From Amphiura filiformis (Eukaryota > Echinodermata > Ophiuroidea > Amphilepidida > Amphiuridae): 64,000 bases of DNA. Position 1 is the stretch's first letter. Each line of letters starts with the position of its first letter. This document shows positions 9,509 to 22,400 of the stretch, piece by piece. Below the pieces are notes generated by a model that was not told where the DNA came from, did no database searches, and was given only the letters and a program-made list of their open reading frames with translations. The stretch is from the NCBI RefSeq assembly GCF_039555335.1, contig NC_092646.1, positions 24,615,393 to 24,679,392 of the forward strand, written 5' to 3'. Both the position numbers and the translations under genes were made by a program.

Positions 9509-12500
9509 TCCGCCTAATCGACTGCGGCATGCCGGGTAATTGACCCGCCATACTTCAAAAGATACCGCTAAACTTCATTGATTTCAATATAAATTTAGTT
9601 TCTTCGGCTGAAACAATGGCTTGAAAGAACAACTTGAAAATAATTAGGAGTTATTGAAATGAAGGTGCTATCATCATGATCATCATCAAACAATGATCTC
9701 CTATATCCATGTATGTACCAGAAAATTAACTTTCTGGGAAATATAAGGCACAAGAGTAAAATGAAGAAGTTTTTAAGAATTTTCAAATCTGAGACGAAAA
9801 TACCTATTCAGAAATATATTGGTTTATATTTAAGAAAGCAAATCCTTTGAGAAAACTCATTTACGAATCATTGTTTGACACGCAGTTTAAATTAAAATGA
9901 GGTTTCAATTTTAGGGCCTACGATTACTTATATATTTATAACAATAGATCTTAACTTCTTAATAAGAAAAGGATAAAAAATGTCGCAGTTATGATCCGAG
10001 TCGACGAAGCGACATGGAAATACCTCAAAATTTGAGTCAAATTGACGATAATTTGATGATCATGTCATTTTTATAAGTTTTATAAATATTAAAATTATTA
10101 TAAGTTCGTGCAGTACTCTATGTTGATTTTGTATTTCAAATAAATGAAATCATTTTTCATGTAGGTTTTTTTTTGCATGAATATAACCATTTTACTGGAC
10201 TTTTCAAATTGAAAAAAAACTTATAAATATAAACGCTATATTATTGCTCGAAAATTAATGCGCGTTGTCGATTTGTCTACTGAAAAAAAATCCCCCAAAC
10301 GCCAAAAACAAAAAAAAACAAAAACAAAAAACCCTAAAACTAATCAGTCTGATCCTGAGACTAGTATACCTAAATACCTTTAGGTATACTAGTCTCAGGT
10401 CTGATCTAACTGAAAACCTAAGCCCAATCTGTCTAATCGTCTGGTGGATAATTGACAGCAATTCTTCAAAAGATTTAACAATAAATCCCACATTTTCGGA
10501 TGAAACAATGGCTTGAAAGAAGGCGCTATCATCATGATCATCCTGCTAGGACTACTTCGATATCATCAAATTTATCCGTCTTTAAAATGATCTGTTAAAT
10601 ATATACCAGAAAATTCACTTTTGGGGAAATATTATGAGACACAAGAGCAAAATGAATTAGTTTGATAAGCTTTGATATACGAAAATTCGTAGTATTTTCG
10701 AACCCCGGTACAAATTTGTGGGAAATGTATCAGCTTAAATTTAAGAAAGCGAATTTCTGAGAACATTATTTTACCTACAAGCTGTATCAAAATGATTTCA
10801 TTTCTAATGGATGAATGTAGCAGAAAATATTTTTTTGGGAAAATACATGGTACAAGAGAAAAATGAATGTAAATACAAATCAGTGATAAAATCTTCAAAC
10901 CCCGGTACACGTTTACGGGAAATGTGTTAATTTAAATTTAAGAAAGCAAATCCATCTTTTTGAAAATTTACCTGTTTACAAATTTTAACACGTTTATAAC
11001 GTTTTAAAAGACGTTATAAACGCTTTTTGGTGGAACGTTTTGATAACATTCAAATGTTGAGTTATATTTAAAACGTTTTATATGAAACAAACTCTGCAGC
11101 ATTTTCATAATGCTGTCAAAATGTTATTCCAGAATATTTTGGGCAAACATTTTTTGTAAACGCTATACTTATATACATTATGTTAGGATGTTTTGCATCA
11201 AGTTTTCAATCATGTTTTCTGAATGTTATTAAAACCTTTTATACCCTTTTAACCTGCATGCAAACGTTTTCTGTAGAACGTTTTGTGTTTGCTGGGTAGT
11301 TTAAATTTACAAGGTTTCCATTTTAGGGCCTATAAATAAATGATGGATCTTAACTTCTTGCTAATATCAGGATATATTTGTAAGAACAGGTACAAAATAT
11401 CGCAGTTCCAGTTATGCTCCCAGTTAAACGTTGCTGTGATTCGACGAGGCCACTTGATAAATGCCAGTTTTATTTACCTAAAATTGCTTATAATTTGATG
11501 GTCAGGTCATTTATAAAATAGGATCTAAATTATCTTAGTAAGTTTGTCCAGCACGCAGGGTTGATTTTGTATTATAGGCCCTATAATGAAATCAACTTTG
11601 CATGAATTAAAAAATTTCTTTAAAAAAAAGCGATATTATATCTCAAAAACGATATTTACTTATATCAATTTTCTATCTTTTAATCCTAATCCGCCTAATC
11701 GTCTGCCGGGTTTTGATTGACACGTCATACTTCAAAAGATACCGCTAAACTTCACCGATTTCAATATAAATTTCATATCTTCGGCTGAAACAATGACTTG
11801 AAAGAACTACTTGAAAATAATTAGGACTTATTGAATTGAAGGCGCTATCATCATAATCATCCTGCTAGGACTGTTTCGATATCATCAAATTTATTCTTGT
11901 TCAAGATGATCTCTGAAATATATATCAGAAAATTAACTTTTGGGAAAATATAAGACACAAGAGCAAAATGAATTAGTTTGATAAGCTTTGATATACACAA
12001 ATTCGTAGTATTTTCGAACCCCGGTACAAATGTGTGGGAAATGTATCAGCTTAAATTTAAGAAAGCGAATTTCTAAGAACATTATTTTACCTACAAGCTG
12101 TATCAAAATGATTTCATTTGTAATGGATGAATGTAGCAGAAAATATTTTGTTTGGAAAATACATGGTACAAGAGAAAAATTTAAGAAAGCGAATCCATCT
12201 TTTTGAGAATTTACCTGTTTACTAATTTTAACACGTTTATAACGTCTTAAAGGACGTGTTATAAACGCTTTTTGGTGGAACGTTTTGATAACATTCAAAT
12301 GTTGGGTTATATTTAAAACGTTTTATATAAAAAAACTCTGCAGCATTTTCATAATGCTGTCAAAATGTTATTCCAGAATATTTTTGGCAAACACTTTTGC
12401 AAACCATTTTGTCAATGCTTGCTAACATGATGTTTTGCATCAAGTTTTCAATAATGTTTTCTGAATGTTATTAAAACCATTTATACCCTTAATATAATAC

Positions 12501-13250
12501 GACATGTAAACGTTTTCCGTGGAAAGTTTTGTGTTTGCTGGGTAGTTTAAATTTACAAGGTTTCCATTTTATGGCCTATAAATAAAGTATGGATAAACTT
12601 CTTGCTAATATCAGGATATAGGCCTATTTGTATAAGAACAGGTACAAAATGTCGCAGTTCCAGTTATGCTCCCAGTTAAACGTTGCTGTGATTCGACGAG
12701 GCCACTTGATAATGTCAGTTTTATTTACCTAAAATTGCTTACTGATAATTATAATCCTAATCCGCCTAATGATTGACACGCCATACTTCAAAAGATACCG
12801 CTAAACTTCATCGATTTCAATATAAATTTCATATCTTCGGCTGAAACAATGACTTGAAAGAATTACTTGAAAATAATTAGGACTTATTGAATTGAAGGTG
12901 CTATCATCATGATCATCCTGCTAAGAATGTTTCGATATCATCATATTTATCCGTCTTCAAAATGATCTCTTAAATATGTACCAGAAAATTAACTTTGGGG
13001 GAAATATAAGACACAAGAGCAAAATGAATTAGTTTGATATAAATACAAATTATTATAAAAGTTATTGACTTGAAGGTGTATTATCATATAAATCATCCTG
13101 CTAGGAATGTTTTGATACCATCAAATTTATCAATTCAAAATGTTCTCCTTATGTATACCATTAAATATAAATATATTTGGGTAAACATTTAAAATGAATA
13201 ATACAAATTGATAAAATCTTCAAATATCAGTACAAATTGTGGGCAAGGTA
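9509..13250. repeat. array of four degenerate copies of a roughly 1-kb unit
   Basis: Copies begin with variants of TAATCCGCCTAATCG, a GCCGGGT block and CTTCAAAAGATACCGCTAAA, near 9509, 10427, 11683 and 12751. Spacing is about 0.92, 1.26 and 1.07 kb. They share the CTTCGGCTGAAACAATG, TGAAGGCGCTATCATCAT and TACCAGAAAATT blocks. Copies 3 and 4 also share the AT-rich MITE-like segment and the sequence through TCGACGAGGCCACTTGATAA. Copies 1, 2 and 5 are more decayed or truncated. The short open frames here differ between copies and are not coding. Confidence 0.8.
10354..10399. repeat. perfect 21-bp hairpin
   Basis: The left arm at 10354-10374 reads CCTGAGACTAGTATACCTAA plus one A. Its exact reverse complement is at 10379-10399, with a 4-base loop. 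It is specific to this copy of the array. Confidence 0.85.
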
Positions 13251-14169
13251 TGATCCGAGTTAAATTGCTGAGATACTCAAAATGTCATTTCCCCTGGTAT
13301 TTTCTACAGCATGTAAAGTACGGGGGAAAAATTTGGAAGGGGTGTGCGGCAAACTTTGGGAACTAAGAACTGAAACTAGGGGCTTTTTTTGATGAAATGA
13401 AATTAAGGCCAAATTATAGGCTGTGGAGCTAATAAGTTCCAAATATTTTACAAATTTGAGCTTTAAGAGCTACAATTGTCAGAATTTGAGGCATGCACTG
13501 GTGACCTGAAAACCAAAAATGTATGTATTTTTTGTTATTGATATACCAATGGCCGAAAAAGCAACCCATTTGTGGCACGTCCCCGTCACATTGTTATATT
13601 TTGTACTGAGTACCCCATCCCAGTCCAAAGGCAAGTTACTGTATCTCCTTTCCAAATTGAGTTTTGTACTAATATTCAACCTCCCTTTTTAGTAGTATCA
13701 TCAGGTGAACAAAATATAACTTCAAAAGAAATCAAAGACAATCATTTCAATTCTCAATAATTTTTTATTATTTATATCAGTTAAGTTATAAACCAATAAT
13801 CCAAAACACCAGTCATCTTTAAACACATGAAATGACCTCAAGCAAAAGATGAATGCCAATTGGTTGGGAAAATAGATTTTGAGATATGACCAAACAAGTA
13901 TGCACATCTTGTTGTAATTGTTCAGGCAATTTTACACAAACATTGATGTTAATATCCACCAACTGAAATGAGGAATTGAAAAATATAGACAAGTATATTT
14001 TGTCAGTCATCAGTGGATATCAACATCAATGTTTATGAGTTATTGAACTAAGTTGGAATAAAATCACAAAACTTGCTACATGCAAGTGTCATTTACTTTT
14101 GGATACTGAAATTCAAGCTTTTATTATCTGTTTACGGCAGATTAATGCTTGTCAATGTTTTACTGTATT
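13251..14169. other. unassigned intergenic sequence
   Basis: No exon, RNA gene or clear transposon is seen. A short inverted repeat pairs AACATTGATGTT near 13940 with AACATCAATGTT near 14023. Open frames here lack splice signals or recognisable motifs. Confidence 0.4.
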
Positions 14170-14417
14170 CGTTCCATTAACACCCCCCCTCCCCGAACCG
14201 CCCATGCCCTAGAAGCACCCGCCCAGTGACTTTACGACAAGCAAACTGATAGTATATTATCTGCCCATGCAAATCCGAATCATGGTCTGAAACATATGAC
14301 ACACTGATGATGATGGATGAATATTTTGTGCCTTTTTTACCTATTGTAGGCTTAAACAATGTAAAAAATAAGCGCCCACCTAAAATGACTTTGTTAAGCA
14401 CCCTGGGCGGTTAATGG
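14170..14417. mobile_element. GTTCCATTAAC-ended inverted-repeat element
   Basis: Begins GTTCCATTAACACCCC and ends GGGCGGTTAATGGAAC. The interior repeats AGCACCCGCCC-like words. It is non-coding and probably a MITE. Confidence 0.55.
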
Positions 14418-14651
14418 AACTAATAAGGTAATAGTGGTCAGGTTTCACTAATCTGGATTTGCAGTGGTCATCTTCGCAAATCACTGAGGAATCAGCGATG
14501 TCCAATTATAGCATAGCCAAAGCATTCTGATGGGCGAAAAGCAATTGAATGGTGGATTACACAAGCTTAACATTATATTACTCTCTGATAAAGTGAAAAG
14601 TCTTCCGATGATAAAAAGAATTCTTTTACAGGCTAACATTCTATCTGAATT

Positions 14652-14847
14652 GGGTTATTCTAGTTGAAATCCATACACACCCTATGGAAGACATGATCTT
14701 ATATCTTCCACACACAGGAGCGTAAAATCCATATGGGGTTACCGGAATGGGGCAATGGGCTAATCCATTTGGAATCTACACCCCCTGTGTGAGAGATTAA
14801 GGCCATGTCTTTCATAGGGGGTGTATGAATTTCAACTGGAATAGCTC
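14652..14847. mobile_element. GGGCTATTCCAGTTGAAAT-type palindromic MITE
   Basis: About 195 bp. The ends are complementary (GGTTATTCTAGTTGAAATCC and its inverse), and the interior has CTATGGAAGACATGA, CTTCCACACA and CCCCCTGTGTG blocks in both orientations. Relatives lie at 21676-21870, 27789-27835, 28082-28411, 56310-56412, 59286-59535, 59739-60013 and 60097-60255. Confidence 0.75.
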
Positions 14848-15039
14848 ATTACTAGTACATACCAAAATATACAAACATGTCTGAAGCCTGATAACTTAAA
14901 AGTAGCTCCCATTTTAAGCAAGTTGCAGAAGGCAATTCAAAGTATCATCAGCAGCTTAAATGAAGTGTTGCCAAACATACAATGGATCTACAAATTGAGA
15001 GGTTTTCTAAAACTTGCTTAGTCCACCAGCACATGTTGT

Positions 15040-15370
15040 CATTTGAAATAAATGTTGGCATTTATACAACACCTTTTACATGTATCAAAGCGCTTTACAT
15101 TTATTCCGCTGTCTTTAGAATATGTCAGCTGACAATAAATGCTCAAGTCTTGCTCATACCTTTGGGCGGCGCTCAGTCAAAGGACAATATGCATAACAGC
15201 TCCTTATTTCACCCCTGGGTAGAAAGAGGCAAGTGGTGTAAAGCGCCTTGCCCAAGTGCACAACACGATAGCGCCGCCTGGGCTCCAACTCGTAATTCTT
15301 CAATTTCGAGGCTGAGTCTGTACCGCTGTGCAACCATGCCCTTTTTACTTACAACCAATATTTCCCCAAT
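15040..15370 (-). mobile_element. probable SINE, minus strand
   Basis: On the minus strand a promoter-like head (GGTTGCACAGCGGTACAGAC and GAGTTGGAGCCC) is followed by CAAGGCGCTTTACACC and an AAAGCGCTTTGATACATG tail. The tail resembles the 3' end of the LINE at 40200-40265, as expected of a SINE that borrows a LINE tail. The open frame across it (plus strand, 14982-15404) is not a gene. Confidence 0.45.
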
Positions 15371-15625
15371 AAAATGCATGTTTTTTTTACATGATTACAA
15401 CTAATTTTATGATCCACATGTAACTGAAATCAATATTACATTTTGGACAAAATATTGCCTTGTTGATTCATAACCCACTAATTATGTGTGCTGCTAGACT
15501 ACGCAAGTTTTGGAAAAAGCACTCTTCCAATTATGCAGGTATAGAAGTTCATTCACATATTTCTTGTGTTGCATGGTAATAAACCACGTCATGGACGGAA
15601 ATTAGAAAAAATGTAAATGTCTCTT

Positions 15626-16275
15626 TTAAGGGATCTGGAATGAGCGTTTTGACAGTATTTTTTGTGGGACATGAGAGCAATTAGACATATCGGATTACAT
15701 TCTGAATACGAAGAATGTCCTTCTGATATCAAATAATTGATTTTTTGAAATTCACGATATAATACAAATTTTATGACAAATTATTAAAATTTGATATTTT
15801 TCACATTTTTGATATATAACAGTCCTTGGAAGTAAATTTTATAAATCTAATGATATATTCATGTATGTAGCTGGGAGGAAAAGCGATCAATTGAAAATTT
15901 TGACCTTTCATATTGAAGATATGGAATTTTTTCCCAAAAAGACCTAATTTTTATGTGTGTTTTGGGAAAAAAATCCATATCTTCAATACGAAAGGTCAAA
16001 ATTTTCAATTGATCGTCGGCTTTTCATCCCACCTACATACACTTTAAATATAAATCATCAGATTTATACAGTTTACTTCGAGTACTGTTAAATATCAAAA
16101 ATATCAATTTTTAATGATTTGTCATAAAATGTGTATTACATTGTGAATTTCAAAAAATCAAAATTATTTGATATCAGAAGGACATTCTTCGTATTCAGAA
16201 TGCAATTTGATATGTCTGATGCGCTCTAATGTCCCACAATAAATACTGTCCAAGCGTTCATACCCCATCCCTTAA
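15626..16275. mobile_element. 650-bp foldback element bounded by TTAA
   Basis: TTAAGGGATCTGGAATGAGC at the left is mirrored by CCCTTAA at the right. Almost the whole element is two long arms that pair (GATATCAAATAATT, CAATTGAAAATTTTGACC and their inverses). Complementarity continues about 9 bp into the flanks. A second copy is at 57918-58583 and a fragment at 7028-7216. No ORF. Confidence 0.8.
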
Positions 16276-16382
16276 GAGACATTCTGTGGAAGGTCTCCAA
16301 GCCATAGTTCATACTTTCTTAAATGCGCAAACACCCACTGCACAGTAGTCACAAGTTGAGGGCCAGAGAAAAAGGTCAAAGG

Positions 16383-16454
16383 TCAGAGATATATTTGTCT
16401 AAGCTGGTTTGGTGATGTAATCATATTGCACTGTGGACATAACTTCTTGGCACC
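16383..16454 (-). CDS. RNF220: RNF220-like, last coding exon
   Basis: The acceptor is TGTTCACAG. It encodes GAKKLCPQCNMITSPNQLRQ then IYL and TGA. It supplies the last two zinc-binding cysteines of the RING and the conserved extreme C-terminus. Confidence 0.95.
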   Translation of the reverse strand, partial: GAKKLCPQCNMITSPNQLRQIYL

Positions 16455-19400
16455 CTGTGAACAGATGAATACAAAGAACAGTACATTAAGCATTAAGGGT
16501 AGACTAGGTATTTGTTGGTCAAAGCAGCAAAAAAAAACCAACCCTCTTTTAAAACATAACTCAAGAACCACAGGACCTACAAAAGTATATCTGTAATATT
16601 TGAATTCTTCTACCGGTACACCTCGCTATGAAATGATCAATCCAAGTTTTGCCAAAGCTCACTACCATTCACAAGATGTTGTGAACTACCAAATGGCAAC
16701 AGTTTAAAATAAACTGAGCTCAAAAAGAAACTTATAATTTTTCACAAGGTCATATCTTGAAATCCTGTCCATCAAATTGAACCAAAATTACACACAGATT
16801 TACTTCAATACTCTACTCTTAACACATGCCAGTAACCAAGCAGTTATCCAACTGACACAACAGCAAAATGCACTGACATGGGACAGCTTCTTGGACCACG
16901 TTCACAGCCCAGCCCTGTTTCATGAAAAAAGTGTATGAAAAGCAGAAAGCAGCACCGTTTTATCATCTGTGCAAGGATCTTGTGTACATTCTTACAGATT
17001 TTTTGTCCTGGGTGCCAAATGTTGGGCTGTGAAAGTGAAGGAAGTCCAGGAAGCTGTCCCATGACAGTGCATTTTGCTGTTGTGTCAGTTGGACAACTGC
17101 TTGGTTACTGACATGTCTTTTGAGTAGAGTATTAAGGTTATCCTGTGTGTAATTTTGGTTCATTTTGATTGAAAGTATTTTAAGATATGACCTTGTGATT
17201 TACAAGTTCCAATTTCACAAATTCACATGTGTGGAAAAATAATTTGTGGGCATTTTATTAGCTTTGAGAATATAATGTAAATTGTGGAATTGCAAAATTC
17301 AGTGGAATGATAATATATAGCATGCACAGAAGTTGAATAATGAGGTTAATAATGATTAAAGCTATATTACTATTATCAGTTCGTAATAGGCGAATGATTC
17401 ACTTTTTGTTACTGCTCGTATCAGTAAAGTCCCAACTTATGGCTGCGATAATTCTTTTAAGTTTGTGTCAGTCAATGCAAATCGCAGTGCACTGCTGTGC
17501 CCTGTTATGTGTACACAATTCAATGTAAATCCACAATATTATGAGTCCTGCTTACTACGAGCTGATCATAGTATAGGTATAGTTCCATGGGGGTGGGGGT
17601 GGGGTACACAAGTCTGGATTGGGTAGGGGTGTGCCACTAAGAATTTCAAAGTAGACCCATCAATATATCAATTTTTCAAGAAATATGGACCCATATACCA
17701 AAAGTCCAAATTTTCAGCCAACTTTAACACAAATTTTCTTAGCTTTTACAACTCTCTCCCCATATTTTGTAAAAATTTCCAAAATTTTGGCTACAGTAAG
17801 GCATAATTGGGCTATTTTCCACACAAAAAATCGAGCCCGAAATATTTTGAAAAAAAAAAGGGAACCATCCAAATATATCATAATTGGTCTAGAAAAGGGG
17901 GTCATTGATATACCAAACGGCCCATTACGTTTCACTACCTGGAGAGAATTGATCAAAAATTGAATTCCCTCCAGAGGTTCGTATCTGTCAATGAGTTGAC
18001 CAGATCACAAGGATGTTATTGTAGCCATGCAGAGGCAGTATGTGACACAAATGGGTCAATGAGTTACATAGATGGTATTTGGTTCCCAGGAAATGAGTTT
18101 TGTCTGAGGTAATTTGTGATTAAATGTTGATCCCTCACTACAAGAGTTATTACCGTCGATTTGGTTGAAAAAGGAAGTGAGACATGACCAAATCTCTCCA
18201 GGTAATAAAACCGGCCCCCTGGCCCCCCCCACTGGCTACGCCACTGCGTCCCCGTATTGGTCATGTGTACAGTACCCCCCTGGGAGTTGCATAGAAGTTA
18301 CTTACCAATGTTCGTAACCAACACTCCTTACAATGGACATGCCAGCACTGGACAGACACTGTTGGAGTCTTGTAAGATTCCTATAGGAAATAATGATATT
18401 GATTGAGTTAGTCCAAATAACCATTTTCCTTCATTTAAGTGAACAGTTTATGGCTGTATAGCAGCGTGTAGGCCACTTTATTATAATAGTAAATACTTAT
18501 TCAAAAGTTGCCACAATTGGGCTACCAAATTGTGCAACCCTAGACACAAATATGAAAAATCTGTGGGTAACCCTAAATGCACTGGACCCGAGGAATTCAA
18601 AGGTTCTTAAACAGCATTTTTAGATGTCCATGGTAAGGCGAAAAACTAACTCTTGTTGTTTGTGTTAAGTCCTTGATTGCTATTGGATATTTATAGATTC
18701 AACTCACCATACATATTAAACATCTGACAGAGTTTTGTTTATTCACTAAATCTTCCAATTCTTCAATTCTGGCTCGTAAACTTTGAAGTACTGTCCTTGA
18801 CTGGCCCGGATACAATGGATTGCTGAAAAAGAAAAGAAAAAAAAGCTTCCAATTATTCCTCTCATTTACAGTCTTGGTGATATATCCAAAAGGCAAATTT
18901 ACCATTTTCGTCCCAAAATTACACCATATTGTCTGTTATATGGTCCAATCCAATTGGTTAATCCAATATGGTGGCGCCCAGGCAACAAAATATTATCGCT
19001 GTAAATACAACAAAGTTGCATCTGTTAAGCAAGAATGTGATTTACTTAGTGAAATTCCGCCATAATTAGGCAATGAACTCGATGGAAGTTTAAATTGCTA
19101 TAGGTTTTGTCCATGTGATTTAGAGATTGTGACAGCCAGCACTGATATGCTGGTCTAACCTTACTCAATGATATAAAGCATGAAAATATTTGCATATCGG
19201 TCACTTTTTCATTGAAAAAAATATGGGGGGGGGGAGGCATTTATTACGGACAACACGGTATGGATGATATGCCTTGATATTACGTATACATATCACTGGC
19301 GTAACTTCATACAGAAAGGGGCGAGACATGAATGATGAGTCTGAACGGAATATCCAGTCCTCATATAATTATTCAATTTGATGGATTGTGTCACATATGT

Positions 19401-22400
19401 TGAGCCCCTCTTTAGGACAACAACATATAACATTAATTGTATTTCTACCTTTGATATGGCGAGGACTCAGCTGTAGTTTCTTGATGATTTTGTTTGCTGG
19501 AGGCTGCATCACAATTATCTGAAGAGTACAAAAATATTCAATTCAATTAAAAGATTAAAAAGAACAGAAAACAAAAGCAAAAAAACAAACAAAAACACTT
19601 TTATTACAATATCATATCAACAAGTTGTCATTGGGCAGGAAAAACATCCTATGTGTCATCGGCCCCTGAACATGTTTAAAGCAAAACCTCCTTTGTAACA
19701 TTTTGGCAGTTTTGTTTTAAATATGTTCAATAAAGGGCCACAAGTACATTCCTGCCCAACGATTATGTTATTTTAGCATAATTTCATGTACATATTCATC
19801 TTAACCCTAGCACCCAACCCTGCTTTTTGCTATCGGAAGCTTAAGAAGAAACGAAAAAGGAGAGAAGATGAAGAAAGAGGTCACTTGGCACCCCGGGATT
19901 CAAACCTTAGACTCCCCGCATGCCAAGCACACGGTCACCGGTAGCCACACGGGTAACACTGCCCCGAGCAGCGATTCCGTGAGCATATACACTTAAGGTG
20001 ATTGCGTCATCGCAGACCCTTGGAATGGGATTCATGCATGCACAGTGGTTTTCATTGTGGTATTTATGGGTGTTAGGGTTAGTGGTCCCAGGCGCTTACA
20101 GGTCAGTCACTTTTGGTTTAAAATAGTAACATCTGACAGAACTTATTTGTGCAGGTGCACTGGGTGCTTTTAGATTGTTGTCTGTGATTATTTAGGGAAG
20201 AGCACTGATTAGTTTAAATACAGTACAACATTATACTCATACAAAGGCCCTCTTGTGATGTGCCCATACCATTAAGGGGGTACTACACCCCTCGATAAAT
20301 CTATTTTTGCATTTTTCTCAACAACTAATAACACAGTGGTAATAAAAGTTATGTATATTATAGGGGCAAGGAATCCAATTACTACACTGGAATTTCAGTG
20401 ACCCAAGACAAGCGATTTGTTATTTATGATCAGAAATAAGGTACCGCTAGGATGTACCTCGTTTCCTATCATATATACTGAACCGTTTGTCTTGAGTCAC
20501 TGAAATTTCAGTGTATATTGGATTCCTTGCCCCAATAATATACATAATTTTTGTTACCAGTGTGTAATTATTTTTTGAGAAAAATGCAAAAATAGTCACA
20601 AATTTACCACATGGGTGTAGTACCCCCGTAAGTATCTATATAGCACCTTTCATACAAGCAACAACATCATTTATACTTACTGGTATAATTTGAATCTTCC
20701 TGGTGAAGAGGTGGCACTCTATCTTGAGACCTGTAAAACAGACAAGAAGATGTTACTGATACATCTGACGTTAATGTACTGTTCTGGGCAAAAAGGTGGG
20801 AACCAGTCCCAAACCTGTGTCTGACAGTCTGGGAATGGCACCAAGTCAGGGGCAGTGGCTTAGCCAAAGGAGGAGGTGGGTGGTGGACAGGGAGGAACTT
20901 GAGCTTCTCCCCTGTGAGAAGTCTTGCACCCTGTGGGATGCTGGTCACACAAATATTTAATATTTTTATGCCTTTTTTGTACTTTTTAGCCTATTTTCGA
21001 CAATTGTTAAATTTTGGCCCCCTTGAGAATGTTGCCTTGTCCCCCCCCCCCGCCCGAAGTAGTCCTGGCACTTGAGGTTTTTATTATAATTTCATGTCAA
21101 TTTCTACCCACTTTGGCTTCAGTTGGAAATTGGATTAACCCCATGAGAACTACTTGCCTATTGGTCAAAAAGGAATTTTCATAATTTCCCCACACAAAAA
21201 AATTCGGGTGAATTATTTGCAAAACTCTGATTGGTGATTAAAATGAAGATATCATGTAATTGACCAATCAGAGGCAATGTTAGATCGGCAGGTAGTGCTC
21301 AGGGGGTTAATAACTCACCCTTCAAGTACAGCATTCCTCAGGGTCTGCATCTGTTCGTCCATCTCATCGGATGCACATGGAATGATGTCGGCTTCACCAA
21401 ACTGAGCGGGACCAAACTCTGCACTCTCGTCATCACTCTCTATGTTCAGCTCTGTGTCGACATCATTGCTTTGATTTCCCACTTCAAAACCAAGACCTGC
21501 AGTTAGTTAACCATTAAAAAAAGTTACACAAAATGGGAAATTTCAAAGATTTACAACGTCCAACAAAACAACTACACACACACACAAGTTAAACAAGCAA
21601 GATCTTCAGTAAATTGCAATCAATTGAAAGACTTCTGGCACTATAGTATATATATATGCGCCGCCAATCCTAATTAGGTTATTCCAGTGGAAACCACATA
21701 CATCTAACCCTATGGAAGACATGACCTTAATCATCCACACAGGGCGTGTGAATTTCAAATGGGGTTACCTGAATATGGGCATCTCCATTTGAAATCCACA
21801 CTCCCTGTGTAGGAGATTAAAGGTCATGTCTTTAAGACATGGATTTCAATTGGAATAGCCCATACTGACTCAAAACAATGGTATCTCTGAATCCAATCTT
21901 AGCATATTAACCATGCTCTGGGGAGCTACCTTAGGCCCAGTTTTAGTCATTTTTTAAGCCTCTTCATTAGTCTCCCCAAGACAAACTTTGACAAGAATTT
22001 GACAGAACTATTTTGATCCCCTCAAAAGCACCACCCTAAGCTGACAAATAGTAACTCACCTTTATAGCCCGTTTCTAAGAGAGATGCCACCCTGACACGG
22101 GTTTGACCACACCATGTATACTCCTCAAAAGTGTCTCCTTCTATATCAACATCTTCCTCCTCCTCAGTACCACCTGATGACTACAATAATAAAGAAGAAA
22201 CAAAAATTTGTGCATCACACAGAAATAGGTATAACACAGAAGCGGAACTTGACACCATTTTTGTGCAGGCATGGAAAAAAAGTTAGGGTATATACATAGA
22301 TGCCAACATTAACATCCAGAAAATAGGGAGGATTCAAACAAAAAATAGGGAGGTTTTCAAAATTACATGCAACTTCAACGACATAAAACTTGCCAGAAAT

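Noticed and set aside
14982-15404. 140-codon plus-strand frame
   Set aside because: It is antisense to a probable SINE, with no motif and no splice context.
16963-17163. Minus-strand frames in the RNF220 last intron
   Set aside because: They are produced by the arms of a foldback element and are not in phase with flanking exons.
17590-17960. Possible further motif-array element
   Set aside because: GACCCATATACCA-like words recur and the left side is G-rich, but no inverted right end or target duplication could be found.
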